A DNA stretch of 64,000 bases. Source: Pampus argenteus. Its lineage: Eukaryota > Chordata > Actinopteri > Scombriformes > Stromateidae. The position numbers and the translations under genes are program-made. The notes under the pieces are model-generated. The model made no database searches, had not been told where the DNA came from, and saw only the letters and a list, made by a program, of their open reading frames with translations. The DNA lies in the NCBI GenBank assembly GCA_036937835.1, contig CM072866.1, positions 15,842,501-15,906,500 on the forward strand, in the 5' to 3' direction. Below, in pieces: positions 26,601-38,000 of this stretch (position 1 is its first letter; every line of letters starts with the position of its first letter).

Positions 26601-28209
26601 CTGCTTAAAATTGACCTCTGCATTAAAAAAACAAGAGAAGTTTACCTTTAATAAATTCCTGGTCAGTGACAGATGCTGCAGTTGACAGCTTAATGCTTTA
26701 ACAAGAAAAGCAATGGTAAGTGCAGAGAGAAATGACAGAGCCACTGAAAGGTAGTGATGATGCTGAGGAGGAGGAGGAGGTGTTTAAGCTGTCGTTAGAA
26801 TGACAGCAGACAAAATAATATATGATTATGTCTTAAATGTCATATGAAGCCACAGGCCAACACGATTTTAGCACCAGTGCAACCACTGGAAAAGTGTAGC
26901 CATGGAGATGCTGCATGACTTGCAAACTTGATCATTTATTTTTTAATTTTTGTTATTCCTGGTGTAAATCATATTTTTAAACTGTATTTTATTTAGGTTT
27001 ATCTGCTTATGTTTAGACATCATTTAAGATTTGAGATATTTAGATTATTTTGGTTAATGAATTGATTTGATATCAGCACTGATAACTGGCTATATGCATG
27101 ACCAGTGAACAACAAAGTTGCATCTTTTAAGCAACTACCTTTCATTTAGAAATCGCCAGACGACTGGTAGGCAGTGAGAGCTTTGATTATTTGGTATTGC
27201 AAGACTACCAACATGAGGATTTCTGAATAGCATCATAGAAATAAAATAGAAAATATCATCACTAAGCCATTTGTAAATTATTTGACTTATGGGAAAGCTG
27301 AACCAATTAATTAGTTGAACAGAACATTTGGTAATAAAAAATTGATAATCACTTCATTGTTTTTGTAAGTTTCTTGTAATCTTATGTGATACTAAGCCTG
27401 TGCATATTATTATTACTAGCATGAACTGATGAAGCCTCTTGGATGAGAGGTGAAACGTCTTCAAAGACAAATAACCAAGTCCAGTTGCGTTCAATTTAAT
27501 CTCCTTGAGGTACTTATGTGGTAATAAATAAGTATTACATTTTTTTAAATGTATTTTGTTGTTGTTGATCAGAATAAACAAGCTATTTGAACACAACAAC
27601 ATGGGCTTTAGGTGGCATTTTTCATATTTCACATTTCCTGGTGAAAAAAATATTTGCAAGATTAATCAATACTGAAATTATTTCAGTTGCCCTAGGTTGT
27701 AAATGTTAATTAATACACAAAAATGTGCATTAATTAGCATTAAAGATCCCCTACAGACATTTCTGACACATGGACTCTGGGCTTTACATAGCTTATTTAT
27801 TGTACTTCGCAGTGCAAGCAAGGCCAGAAGCTAAGACTGTAACGATGCGGCAAAAGAGACTGGAAAAGCTTTTTAAATAATGAGCTCCATGGACACTATA
27901 GCAGCCATCTTAAGCTCCTCAAGACTAATGCTTACCATTAATGGGGTAAAAAACAGGTAAAGGTTGGTGCCAGAACAAAATAAAACTCACACGATTGTTT
28001 TCCGCTGCCCATAGAATGAGCTCAGCTGGTTTTCCTTTAAGAGTTTCTTCTTTTTCTAGATACCACTCCTCACTGTGGTGGCCTTCCTCCTCCTCCATCT
28101 CTTCCTCCTCATCCTTGCTTCCAACCCACAGACTGCTGGCTCCTCGAGGGATCAGGTGTCCATGTGTATTTAGAAGCTCAAGCTGGTTGAAATCTTCTGG
28201 AAAATCCAT
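23680..28209 (-). CDS. ankrd49: Ankyrin repeat domain-containing protein 49
   Basis: Two coding exons on the minus strand, 28209-27991 and 24156-23680, join in phase 0 to give 231 residues, close to the 239 of human ANKRD49. The first exon encodes the conserved start (MDFPEDFNQLELLNTHGHLI, then SLWVGSKDEEEE) and ends with LILWAAENNR. The second carries ankyrin repeats with DGYTPLHRAAYGGH, DGWTPLHSAC and GGLTPLHLAAS signatures and ends HFLFEMVEDCVNVLPVT. Human ANKRD49 starts about 15 residues earlier. Here the ATG at 28209 follows an acceptor at 28216 by 7 bases, so the coding start lies in exon 2 of the transcript. The protein is a small ankyrin-repeat adaptor; in mammals it is linked to male germ cells (established for the family, not visible here). 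The 3.8-kb intron is filled with repeats. The gene is divergent from gpr83 and is its neighbour on human 11q21 too. Confidence 0.93.
26322..26400 (-). repeat. Common teleost dispersed repeat fragment
   Basis: Repeated AAATC units followed by ATTTTATTTATATAGCCC, then CAGAGGGCTTTACAATCTA. This is a very common phrase in teleost genomes, usually the end of a retrotransposed copy read on the other strand. The exact family cannot be named from this piece. Confidence 0.55.
27421..27520 (+). mobile_element. Penelope-like element end remnant
   Basis: The hammerhead-like motif plus about 55 bp of flanking repeat (AACCAAGTCCAGTTGCGTTC and following). The coding body of the element is absent, so this is a 5'-truncated or solo end left inside the ankrd49 intron. 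Confidence 0.5.
27422..27463 (+). ncRNA. Hammerhead-ribozyme-like motif (minimal type I, Penelope-like element)
   Basis: All core elements occur in order on the plus strand. Stem I is TGAA (27422-27425) with TTCA (27460-27463). The core CTGATGA is at 27426-27432. Stem II is CCTCT (27435-27439) with AGAGG (27446-27450), closing the loop TGGATG. The core GAAAC (27452-27456) runs directly into GTC (27457-27459), with predicted cleavage after the C. Stem III would be the two-base AC/GT pair with no loop, as in the minimal hammerheads known from Penelope-like retroelements. One purine (27433 or 27434) is extra between core and stem II. The following AACCAAGTCCAGTTGC phrase also belongs to this repeat as commonly seen in fish. 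Activity is not shown. Confidence 0.6.
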
Positions 28210-28686
28210 GAGGCCTCTGTGGAGAAATCAGGGAAACATAATGACACCAAAATAAGAGATGGAAGAGAGGTCATTTATAGAAAGACTAACATTTAATATT
28301 ATTAATATCAGTGGGGAGATTTTACCTGTCAGGATTGATCAGTCTAATGCAACACAATTTAACAGCATCACAACTGTAGGTTTCCAAAAATTAACATTCA
28401 TTCAAACGTGTCAACAAAGATGAAACTTTATCACAACAAAGGGTATGTACATTAACATTAGCTTGATGCTATATATCGCGTTTAAATGCAGATTTATGTC
28501 GCAAGCGGTTAACGTAAACAGATTATCATTTACAGGCTATCGTTACACTGACGTTGACACACGGCAGTTGTACGTGTGGAAAATACGTTGACGAAGCTTA
28601 ACGGATGAAAACAACCGTTGAGCGACGTGTCTCGTGTCATTTATTATTCTCTCTCATTCCTTAAGCAAATACATCCCAAAACTCAC

Positions 28687-28790
28687 CTTAGCGTTTTGCA
28701 GAATAACTGCAGGATAGACACATGTGTATAATAGTTGGTTTCCAGGTTATCTTCTTCTTTTGCTTTAGTTGACGGTTGGCAACCAGCTTA
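28687..28790 (-). promoter_or_regulatory. ankrd49 5' UTR exon with short upstream ORF
   Basis: A good minus-strand donor (CTAAG then GTGAGT, exon end 28687) precedes the coding exon at 28216. The exon contains an 11-codon upstream ORF, ATG at 28723-28721 and TAA at 28690-28688, whose stop ends one base before the splice donor. The transcription start is not visible. The adjacent promoter DNA overlaps a dispersed repeat. Confidence 0.55.
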
Positions 28791-28835
28791 CAGGCGCATT
28801 ACCGCCACCTACCGGAATGGAGTGTGAAACAGTAG
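28745..28835. repeat. Dispersed repeat at the ankrd49 promoter
   Basis: GTTGACGGTTGGCAACCAGC and GCATTACCGCCACCTACCGG form a phrase I recognise as widespread in fish genomes. It ends about 60 bp from the ankrd49 first-exon donor, so it may overlap the start site. Confidence 0.45.
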
Positions 28836-30616
28836 GTTGGCAGAGAAAGAAAAAGTAAAGAAAGAATTAAATTAAAAAAAACAAAAAAAAAAACGAAACA
28901 AACATCCAAGATAAAAAAGAAACATCAATAAAAACTCTTACTGTTAACCCTGTTTCGGTTATGTATTTAATAGATTGTTTCCAGTCACGTGATTCTGATG
29001 CAGTGTGAGAGTCTTTCAGTTTATTTATATAGTCTAGCGAGCCTCTTTAATGTAATGTTTGTGAATGCTGTTAAACTATCAAATGCTATTAGTGCATTGG
29101 TGCATTATCTTTTGTCATTTTCTTCTAACCATTAAAATAGCTAGAAGCTCGACTGCATGTACTGATAAGTGCATGCAGTAACCTGTGATTAGCAGCAGCC
29201 TACTTCTTCTTTTCGTTGTGTTTCCAGCAGTCTAGCTGCTGCATTCGCATCTTATTAAGATGCACTATTTGTCCTAACGATGTTTAGTAGTGCTGGTAGT
29301 TGTTCAGTTGCTAAGCACTTTTGGCCCTGATTGAATTCAGTGGCACAATAGAAACACACAACATCACAGGCAGAAAATGTAACCTTTAATGTATAAATGT
29401 GTACAAAGACTTGTTGAACGCTTGCAAGGAAAAGAAAGGAATGTTCTCTCAAACAATCTCCAGCCAGAAAAGACATCACAAATGAATCACTGCGTGAGGC
29501 ACATCTCCTGTCTCTGTGGGGTATAGACTGTAATAAAGTAAGCACAGTGTTTGTGCCATATTATTATCATTATTATTATTATGAGTTAGACATGGTGCCT
29601 GCACAGCAGTAACTTGTTCCTTCACCGAGTTACCATCTGTTCCTGTACTAATGTATTTAAAAATCAATGCGCAGCAGAACTAAATAAATAAATAAATAAC
29701 ATGCTGATTTCATTAAGAGTCTATTGAGATTAAATGTTAAAACCCAAGGTTGTATGATGGCTGCTCGTTATCCCCTTATGATGATGGTGGACTTGATTTT
29801 GCCAATTAATCAAATGTTATGCATCAGGGCTGGATTTACCCTTTTTGTTGCACTGGGATAAAAATGAGCTGTGGGTCTCTACTGGTCCCCAGTTATTTGT
29901 TATGCATTTGTGGTAACTTGATTAAGCACAAATTTAATGCCATGTAATCGCAACTTAGACTGCAATAATGAAGTATTAACAATTTGCTTTGGATTTAAGT
30001 GAATGGGGATCAAATCCACAATCTGAAGTTAATATGAGGCTTTGGCAGTTTGAGTCATAACAATCTCTCTTTGTGTTACTATCACTCCATTACAGCTCAA
30101 ACACTGTCTATGGAAACACAAAGATGACATTTTATACTAAAAAGACTAAAACTTTGGAAGACTCCAACTTGGCTTGCCCAACTCATATTAACTTCAGATA
30201 CTCTGGTATACATATTTATATTTTATTTATATATTACATAATTTACATTAAATCGCTTTAGAAGGCAATGGGATTAGGATGATTGATAGAATGATATGTC
30301 AAAGTGGTGCATATGGATTACCGAACAAATCTGTAAACTAATGATCATATGATGAACCTTGAAGCACCAGTACTCACTTTGCCCTGAAGTTAAACCTTGC
30401 CTACGTGCAAATATAGTGAACCACATGGACCACTGATATAACTGAATATATATACTGTATATATGTCAAGGACACTTTTGTGTGACCCTGAGAGAGAATA
30501 AATCCATAGGCTGTAGGCTATTCACCTTCATCATCTAGCAGTAGGATAGTTTTATCTCTCTCAGTTACAGTGACAGAAACAAGTACAGGGTGGGGAGGGA
30601 ATCAGTCTGTCTGAGT

Positions 30617-30659
<43 letters not shown>

Positions 30660-31211
30660 GACACAGTTTAGTTCTGAACAAATATGTCTCGGCTATACAA
30701 GTCGAGATGGAGGAGTATCTGACTCACCCACTACACCCTTCAGACAAAGAGCACACAGGTCTTCTTATATACCATAACCAACAGAAGAGGTTTAAATGTC
30801 TGCACTCCAAACATTTAAACCAACAACAGAGGTTTAGATGTTTGGAGTGCAGATCAATAAGAGTGAGTGCAATTTGTTTCCCCTTAAGTATAGCCAAAGA
30901 TAAAAAGAAAAACTAGACTGCCTTGCAAAGCAAAGGGAGGATAAAGACACGTATGTGTGTGTGTGTGTACGTGTGTGTTTGTCCAAAGGCACACACACAC
31001 ACGTACAGACACGCAGGCGCATAGATACATAACCACGCTTCAAGGTTTAAAAACAGCAGCCACGCAGCCAAGTCGCATCACGCAACTTGTTGCTCAAGCA
31101 TCAGCATCCCTACATCACTTCACTGACTAAAGAGCAGGTGTACAGCTTGCAGCTGCGCACATTTAAAAGCGATAGTAGAAGTGGAAGAAAGAAAAAGGTC
31201 AATACTGAAAC
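28836..31211. other. Intergenic between divergent ankrd49 and gpr83
   Basis: No exon recognised. It holds CA/TG runs (30616-30659 and 30951-31012) and, near the right end, the expected gpr83 promoter and 5' UTR. The 16-base phrase CAAACATTTAAACC/GGTTTAGATGTTTGGA near 30806-30846 is a loose inverted repeat. Confidence 0.5.
30616..30659. repeat. (CA)n microsatellite
   Basis: About 21 CA units with one AA interruption, roughly 550 bp upstream of the gpr83 start codon. A second, mixed GT/CA tract lies at 30951-31012, where the GT and CA halves could pair. Confidence 0.9.
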
Positions 31212-31718
31212 ATGAGGGCTGTTTGTGTTTGGCTATCTGTGGTCCTTTGGATGTGCAGCTGTTGTAGGGCAGCAGCAACAACAGCGGGACAGAGACTCAA
31301 CGGCAGCTCACTTTTGGGAGAGGGGATGTTTTCTTATACGGGGCAGTTGCTGAACGTCTCGGGGCAGTTGGATAACCGGACTTCAGACTTTTTCCTCCTG
31401 GACTTTGATGAAGGGATGCTGGAGGACTGGCGCTCTCTGGCCAGCAAGAAGCGCAGCGGTGGGGAGTCTCAGGACGGGAGCGTTAAAGCTCTACTGGTGG
31501 CCGCCTACTGTCTGATCATCGTGATCTCCCTGTTCGGTAACACCTTGGTGTGCCATGTGGTGCTGAAGAACAAGCGCACCCAGTCCGCCACCAGCTTGTT
31601 TATAATGAACCTGGCTGTGGCTGATATCTTCATCACGGTCCTCAATACACCCTTCACTCTGGTAAGACCACCTTTAACCTTTTAAAGTGTGTAATTGTGT
31701 AATTGTAATTGTGTGTGT

Positions 31719-31749
<31 letters not shown>

Positions 31750-32058
31750 CATGTGCCGCCCGCGTGCGCACGGGTGTGTGTGTTCACTCACTCATTAGTT
31801 AATTTGAAATGTCATCATATAAAACACTCCATTAGGCTCCTCTTGTCTTTACACTTTCAAGAACAAACAAAGTAATCGAACCTTTATGACTTTGTGCCTT
31901 CGGGTATGCTAGCAAAATATTATATAATAATAATATACATATGTCTTTTTATAAAATATATATATTATACATATATTTCCATCACTTTTACAAGTGTTTG
32001 AACGTGCTGCCGGATGAGATTGGAAAATTGACACGTATACATGTCCTAAGGTGTGTGC

Positions 32059-32090
<32 letters not shown>

Positions 32091-35000
32091 TCCCTCAGGT
32101 CCGCTTTGTGAACAGCACCTGGGTGTTTGGGAGGACAATGTGTCACATCAGCCGCTTTGTGCAGTACTGCTCCCTGCATGTCTCCACCCTAACACTCACC
32201 GCCATCGCGCTCGACCGACGACAGGTTTGTTTCCATCAGTGGATTCTTAGTTTGATACTTTATGAAGTGCAGTACACATTATATTGTCAATTTTTTACCC
32301 ACCCTAGTTTTAAATGTGTAAATACTAAATTCAGTAGTACATATCATTCACCTGGCAGGCAAATCTGCATTTTCTAATAGGATGCACAGATTAAGATGGC
32401 AAAAAAAAATTAAAAAAATGCAATAAATATCATCATCTTCAAGAATACACTCACTGGTCACTTTATTAGGAATACCTGTTCCAGTGGTGTCTTGAACATG
32501 ACAATGAGTTCACTGTAGTCAAATGGCCTCCACCAGATCTCAGTCCAATAGAGCTCCTTTGGGATGTGGTGGATGCGCAGCCCACATGTTGACTCATTGA
32601 TTAATCGACTTATGGTTGCAGCTCTAGTTCAAGCAGTCTCTACAGTAATATGCTGAAACCTTATGAGAAAATAATCACATTAATTTAAAGGATATTTTCA
32701 AATGTTGTGGGAATGTCAATAATTTGATCAAATAATTTAAATTCTGTTAATGTCGCCTCTTCTTTCTAATGAATTTACACTCTAAAATAAACTTATATTT
32801 AATTGTAAAATCATTAAATGGCATTATGCAGATACTTAACTTGCTCACAGGTATGTATGAATTTTATATGAAGCTGATACATTTTACATGATTACTGCTC
32901 TGCAGATAAAACAAACAATTTGAAGTGTGACAAAATTTGATTAAAGTTTGCCTCTGATATAAAAATTATAAGTTTATAAGTTTAAATCTTTACTTAATTT
33001 GAAAACCTCCCTATTGAATTTAACAAATCATAAAATGAAGACTCGGCGACCATGTCTACAAGTAACTAATAGTATGAAATGCTGCATTTTTAATCCTGGC
33101 AAAATAAATAAATAGTGAAGCATCAATGTTACATCCTTTTGTTTTCAAAGTCTAGAATAATTTTAAACACATTTCATGCTTAACTCGAAAGTGAATATGC
33201 CCAATATACCACATCAAGAAACAAAACACAGGCAGTTAGCATTTGAATGTTTTATATTATTATTTATTTTTTAATCTCACATCCAGTGTTTGGCCTCCAA
33301 TCACTATGGAGTTTTGCACTACTATGTTTTGCATGGAAGCTGCTGGATCTCATCAAGGCTGTTGGACAACAACATTATTTTATTTTCAATAACATTATTC
33401 AATAAACAAATTAGTGGAAGAGAGAGCAGAGAGATGTATTATCTTAAGAAAATACCCATTAACATTTAATCTGTAATAGGCGCCCACGTCTCTCCTTCGT
33501 CTAGATTGGTGAATTAGTTGAACAGCCACAAAAGACATAATAGACATGGAATGTGGTGAGTGCATCTTGGCACTTCGATGATCAATAACACATGTTCTGA
33601 CAGATAACACATTGCACTTTGCAAAGAGAGGAAATCAAATAAATGACATTGGCTGACACAACCTGACTTCACCAGACATTAAAAGAAAATTGTACATTAA
33701 GAAGCACAAAGAAAGGCATCACTCCATTAAGATGAGTTTCTTTCTAGGAACTGAAATTGTCTCCTTGGTAATAAGCCTCTCACATTAGGAGTCTAAACAT
33801 GAGAGAAGAGTCAAGGGTCAGAGAAAAATATTTTATTTATCAACTATAAGTAAGAACATGCCATATTCTTGTTCTTGCCATTTAATAAGATTAAGAAAAC
33901 AATTCACATCTACATATCTTCATACCTGCCTCAGTACCTGAGCTCACATTACCCCAGTTTTAGCCTCTTTGTACTGGTTACACTGTACTACACAGTACTT
34001 TGCTGTACTGGCACCTCAGATTTGGAACAGCCTCACATTTAGTATTCAGGATTTAAATCCTGTCTTACAGTATATATTACAGCTCTGTTGTGCAACTACC
34101 TCATTTTAAGTTAATTTTACATTTTGAATGATTTATTTGTAAATTAAAGTCTTGTGCTTGTATTTTGCTGTTGTTGTGTTTTTCTTTTTTTTTCTTTTTT
34201 TTTTTTTGTATATTTGTTATTGTCCTATGGAAAGCACTTTGCGCTCCTAGCTTGAAAAGTGCTTTACAAATAAAATAAAAAAATATTATATATATATATG
34301 TATTAAAATAATTATTATATAATATATATATAATATTGCTTCCTGATGATCTCCTGGACCTGACTGATTTTTGTTCAATTGAGGTCTGATAAATTGAAAT
34401 TATTTTAACAGATTGGCAGCATAATAAAACAGTAAATTATATAATAAAACAGCATAGTATACAATACCATAACCAGTCCATGTGAATAAAACTGCAACAA
34501 ATAAGAGTAAGATAAAGTTTTTGTCTTATTGCATGTGGAATTAATGTAAATTTGAGCCTTTCACGCCTAATTTTAATCTCTAATCTCTGCCCAAAGAGGT
34601 CAGCAGCTGTAGTATACATGCTATAAACACCATATTCCTGGAATTTAAAAATTATTTCCGGACCCCTAGACATTAAAATGTCTTACTTACTTATTAAGGG
34701 TGTTTCACTCTTGGTAACTACTTGCTTTGTTTCATTTTGGGACACATGCCCTTCTACCGAGGGTGTACTTTTGGTTTCAACTTTATTAGACTGTTACGTT
34801 GTTTTATTTAAAATTGACATATGGCACAATAAGCACAATAAATGTTACAAGAAAAGACCTGGAATCACTTCGGGAGATATTTTTTACCAATAGCAATAAA
34901 GCTGTTTAATTAAATGACATTTCTGAGAACTGATCACAAATAAGCCAACAACACCTGATGCCTGATATTTAGTATCAAACGCTCCTGTAATATAATGGAG

Positions 35001-38000
35001 CCAGTTTCTAGTTTCCTGCTGTGGCATGTCAAAATGTCTGCTGTGAAAAAGGTATATTGGCTGATATGGGTGAGTTGAGTCATCTCTTGTTCTAATGTAC
35101 TCTCATCTGGGCTCCCAACCCTAGCAAAGCTGTCCCATTAACTGCCTGTCTTTGTTCAGCTGGCAACCCTGCATCTGCTTCTTTTTATTTGAAAAAAAGC
35201 ACACCCCCACATGTTGCTTTCATTGCTTGCTTGGCCAATTTGTGTATGCATATCATTTAGACATTCTAATAGCACAGCAGAGTAAATATAGAGATACTAT
35301 ACTATTCCTGAAGCTGTTATGCTGCCATAAACATTCAACTTAATTTTTCTCCTGTTATAATTGAGCAGCATCTCTGTTTCCTTTGTTCCCAGCACCGTGG
35401 GAGACAAGAATCAAAGGCTTTTTAGTATGTGCACTAATTGCTTTTGGGGATACTTAGTTTTATGTGTAATATGGTTTGAAACACTGTCTTTGTCTGCATA
35501 CTGACTGTTTTTAGTGTATTTTATTTAGTCTTTTTCCAGTGTAAACACACAGAACTGTCCGTGGTGCTGAATTTGAAGAGAGCGCGAGTTGAGATGTAAA
35601 ATAATGATTTATAATTTCTGTTAATGTGGATATGTGGGCGTACTTGTCCTGTGAATGCCAGTGTGGTCAACATGGGTGGTCTAATTTGCATTCTGTGCAA
35701 ACATTTTAGCCACTAAAAGTAAAGTGAGGCTATAATGTTTTTCTATCAATTAACTTCCTACAAAGTTCGGTAAACAGAAAAAAACCCGAAATCAAATCAA
35801 TATTTGGTGTGGCCGCACTTTGTTTTTAAACAAGCACCAGTTTTTCGGTGGAATTAGGTGTCTCAGTTGATTCTGTCTCTTCATGTAATCCCAGACCGAC
35901 TCCACGATGTTGACATCAGGGTTCTGTTGCAGGTCCACAGCCACACATGCACACACGCACACACACACGCACACACACTTTCTTCAAGTCAAGTCAATTA
36001 CTTTATTTATCCCACAAATGGGGAAATTCACTTATTACAAGCAGCGAAAAGAAAAAATAGAAAACAAGAGGGAGTGTTTTTTTTTGTTGTTTTTTTTAAC
36101 ATATTTATAAAAAGTACTACATAAAAAATGTGCAGATATAAGAAGAACAAACAAGACAAACAAGAACAAAAAAACAAACAAAGCAGAAGTAAGTGCACAT
36201 CTACTCATAGACAAGATGCTCATGTGTGAGATGGTTGGTAGTTTGGTAGAAAAAAAAGTAAGATTTATGTTGAGAGTTTTTCAAATATAGCTGAGAGCCA
36301 TCCAGTCCCATCAGAATGGAGAGAAGGCAGACCTCTCCACGGCTGATCTGATATGTGTTTTTGATTTGGGGTTGAACTGTCCTTTTAATGACAATTCTGA
36401 TGACTAATGTAACCTTTGCCAACCTTTGGCCCTGTTTATGTGAATAAGATGATCAAATCCATTCTAAATGATTTCTAAAAACTGCCCACCGTGACGTAGC
36501 AATCAATTTTAGTTAACTGTAACTACATTTTGGAGGAAGCATCTCATCCTTGACACTCAGATCATGACTAAATAAAAGTGTAAACAAATATAGAAAGACC
36601 ATTTTATAAGCACAACCCCCTCTTTTGAATTTCACCAAGGAGATAATCATCAGACTTTGAGGATATGCCAATGCCAGATCAGTTTAAGCAGTGACCGGAT
36701 ATGGACCATGCAAGGCTTTAAAAGCAATCAGTAAACTCTTTTGTAAGTTGAAATGGCTGCTTCTATATCATTTGTATCCAATGTTCCAATGTTTCTGCTG
36801 CTCACTCATCTATTCACACAAGCACTCACTCACAAGCTACCACACAGGGTACAACCATCAGGAGCAATTTGGAGTTCAGTATCTTGCCCAAGGACGTTTC
36901 ATTATGTGGACAGGAGGAGTTAGTAATCGAACCAGCGGCCTTCTGGACGTGCTCTAACTCCCATTCACATCTTCAAATCACTTCAGACTCACTGGTTATC
37001 AGTCCCCCGACAGCAAAGATCGGTGTGGTGTTGACACTTAAGGTTAAAAGCCTGGCAACAGTGAGTTAGAGTCTTTGGATTTTTCACATGCTTAGATCAG
37101 AATAAAATATGTCACATTCAAGTCTGCAGGTGGTAAAAGCATGAGTGAAATTACGAATGAGATGAATGACTCAATCTTGATCAAATGTATCAGATGGAAA
37201 AAGCATAAATGTACCATTTACCTGAGCATCTAAAGACAACCGAGTAAAAAATTACATGGCTGTGTAATAGTAAGTTCTGTTTCTTTGCCTTAACCACTAG
37301 AGACACACAACCTCCCCCTTCTTAATAATAGGTACCAGGTTCTTTTCGTCTTTGCAAATTGTGACGTCTAGACCCAACTTTGCACCTAAATACAAGATCC
37401 TGCAGGAAAGTCCAGGTATAAAGCGCACCAGCAGCAGAGAGGAAAGATTTCCACAACAGCTGCAACTAACAATTTTTTTCTTGATTAATTTGCCACTTGC
37501 CATTTTTTTTAGATTAATCGATTAGTTATATGTTCTATTAAATGTCAAAAAATCACTGATTATTATGTTAAGGTGACATCCTTAAATGTCTTTTTTTGTA
37601 AGATATTCAGTTTACTGTCATAGAGGACTAAAGAAAAGAAAAAAGTCACATTTGAGAAGCTGGAATCAAATGACACCGAGTTTACATGCCTCTTTTAAAA
37701 AAACCAAACAATATTAGATAAGGCACCGAGACTAAACTGGTATTAACTCAACAGCAATATTATTCCATGGGCTGTGGTGGATTTATACTTGGATAAATCA
37801 TTTCAATCAATGGGTATCGGTCCACTGATCAACAGAAATTGGAGCTAATATTACAATTCAACCCCCAAAATAAATATACAGATGTGTGTGGATTGTGTGT
37901 GATTTTTTATTTTTTTTTGCTTTGACCAAGTGATCTGTGTGTGTGGTGATTTCTCTCAGGTGATTTTACATCCTTTGCGACCTCGCATGTCCCCAGCGCA

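Larger units (their letters stand above)
24157..27990 (-). other. ankrd49 intron, repeat-rich
   Basis: No exon was recognised inside this intron. It contains a dispersed repeat at 26322, an A-rich run at 25856-25880, and the hammerhead-like remnant at 27421. Confidence 0.7.
32225..37959 (+). other. gpr83 intron 2, repeat-rich
   Basis: No exon was recognised in this 5.7-kb intron. It holds fragments of Tc1-like, LINE, SINE and GCTGCAAC-family repeats, listed separately. The ATTAATCGACTTATGGTTGCAGC piece at about 32597-32625 is an end of the last family. Confidence 0.7.
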
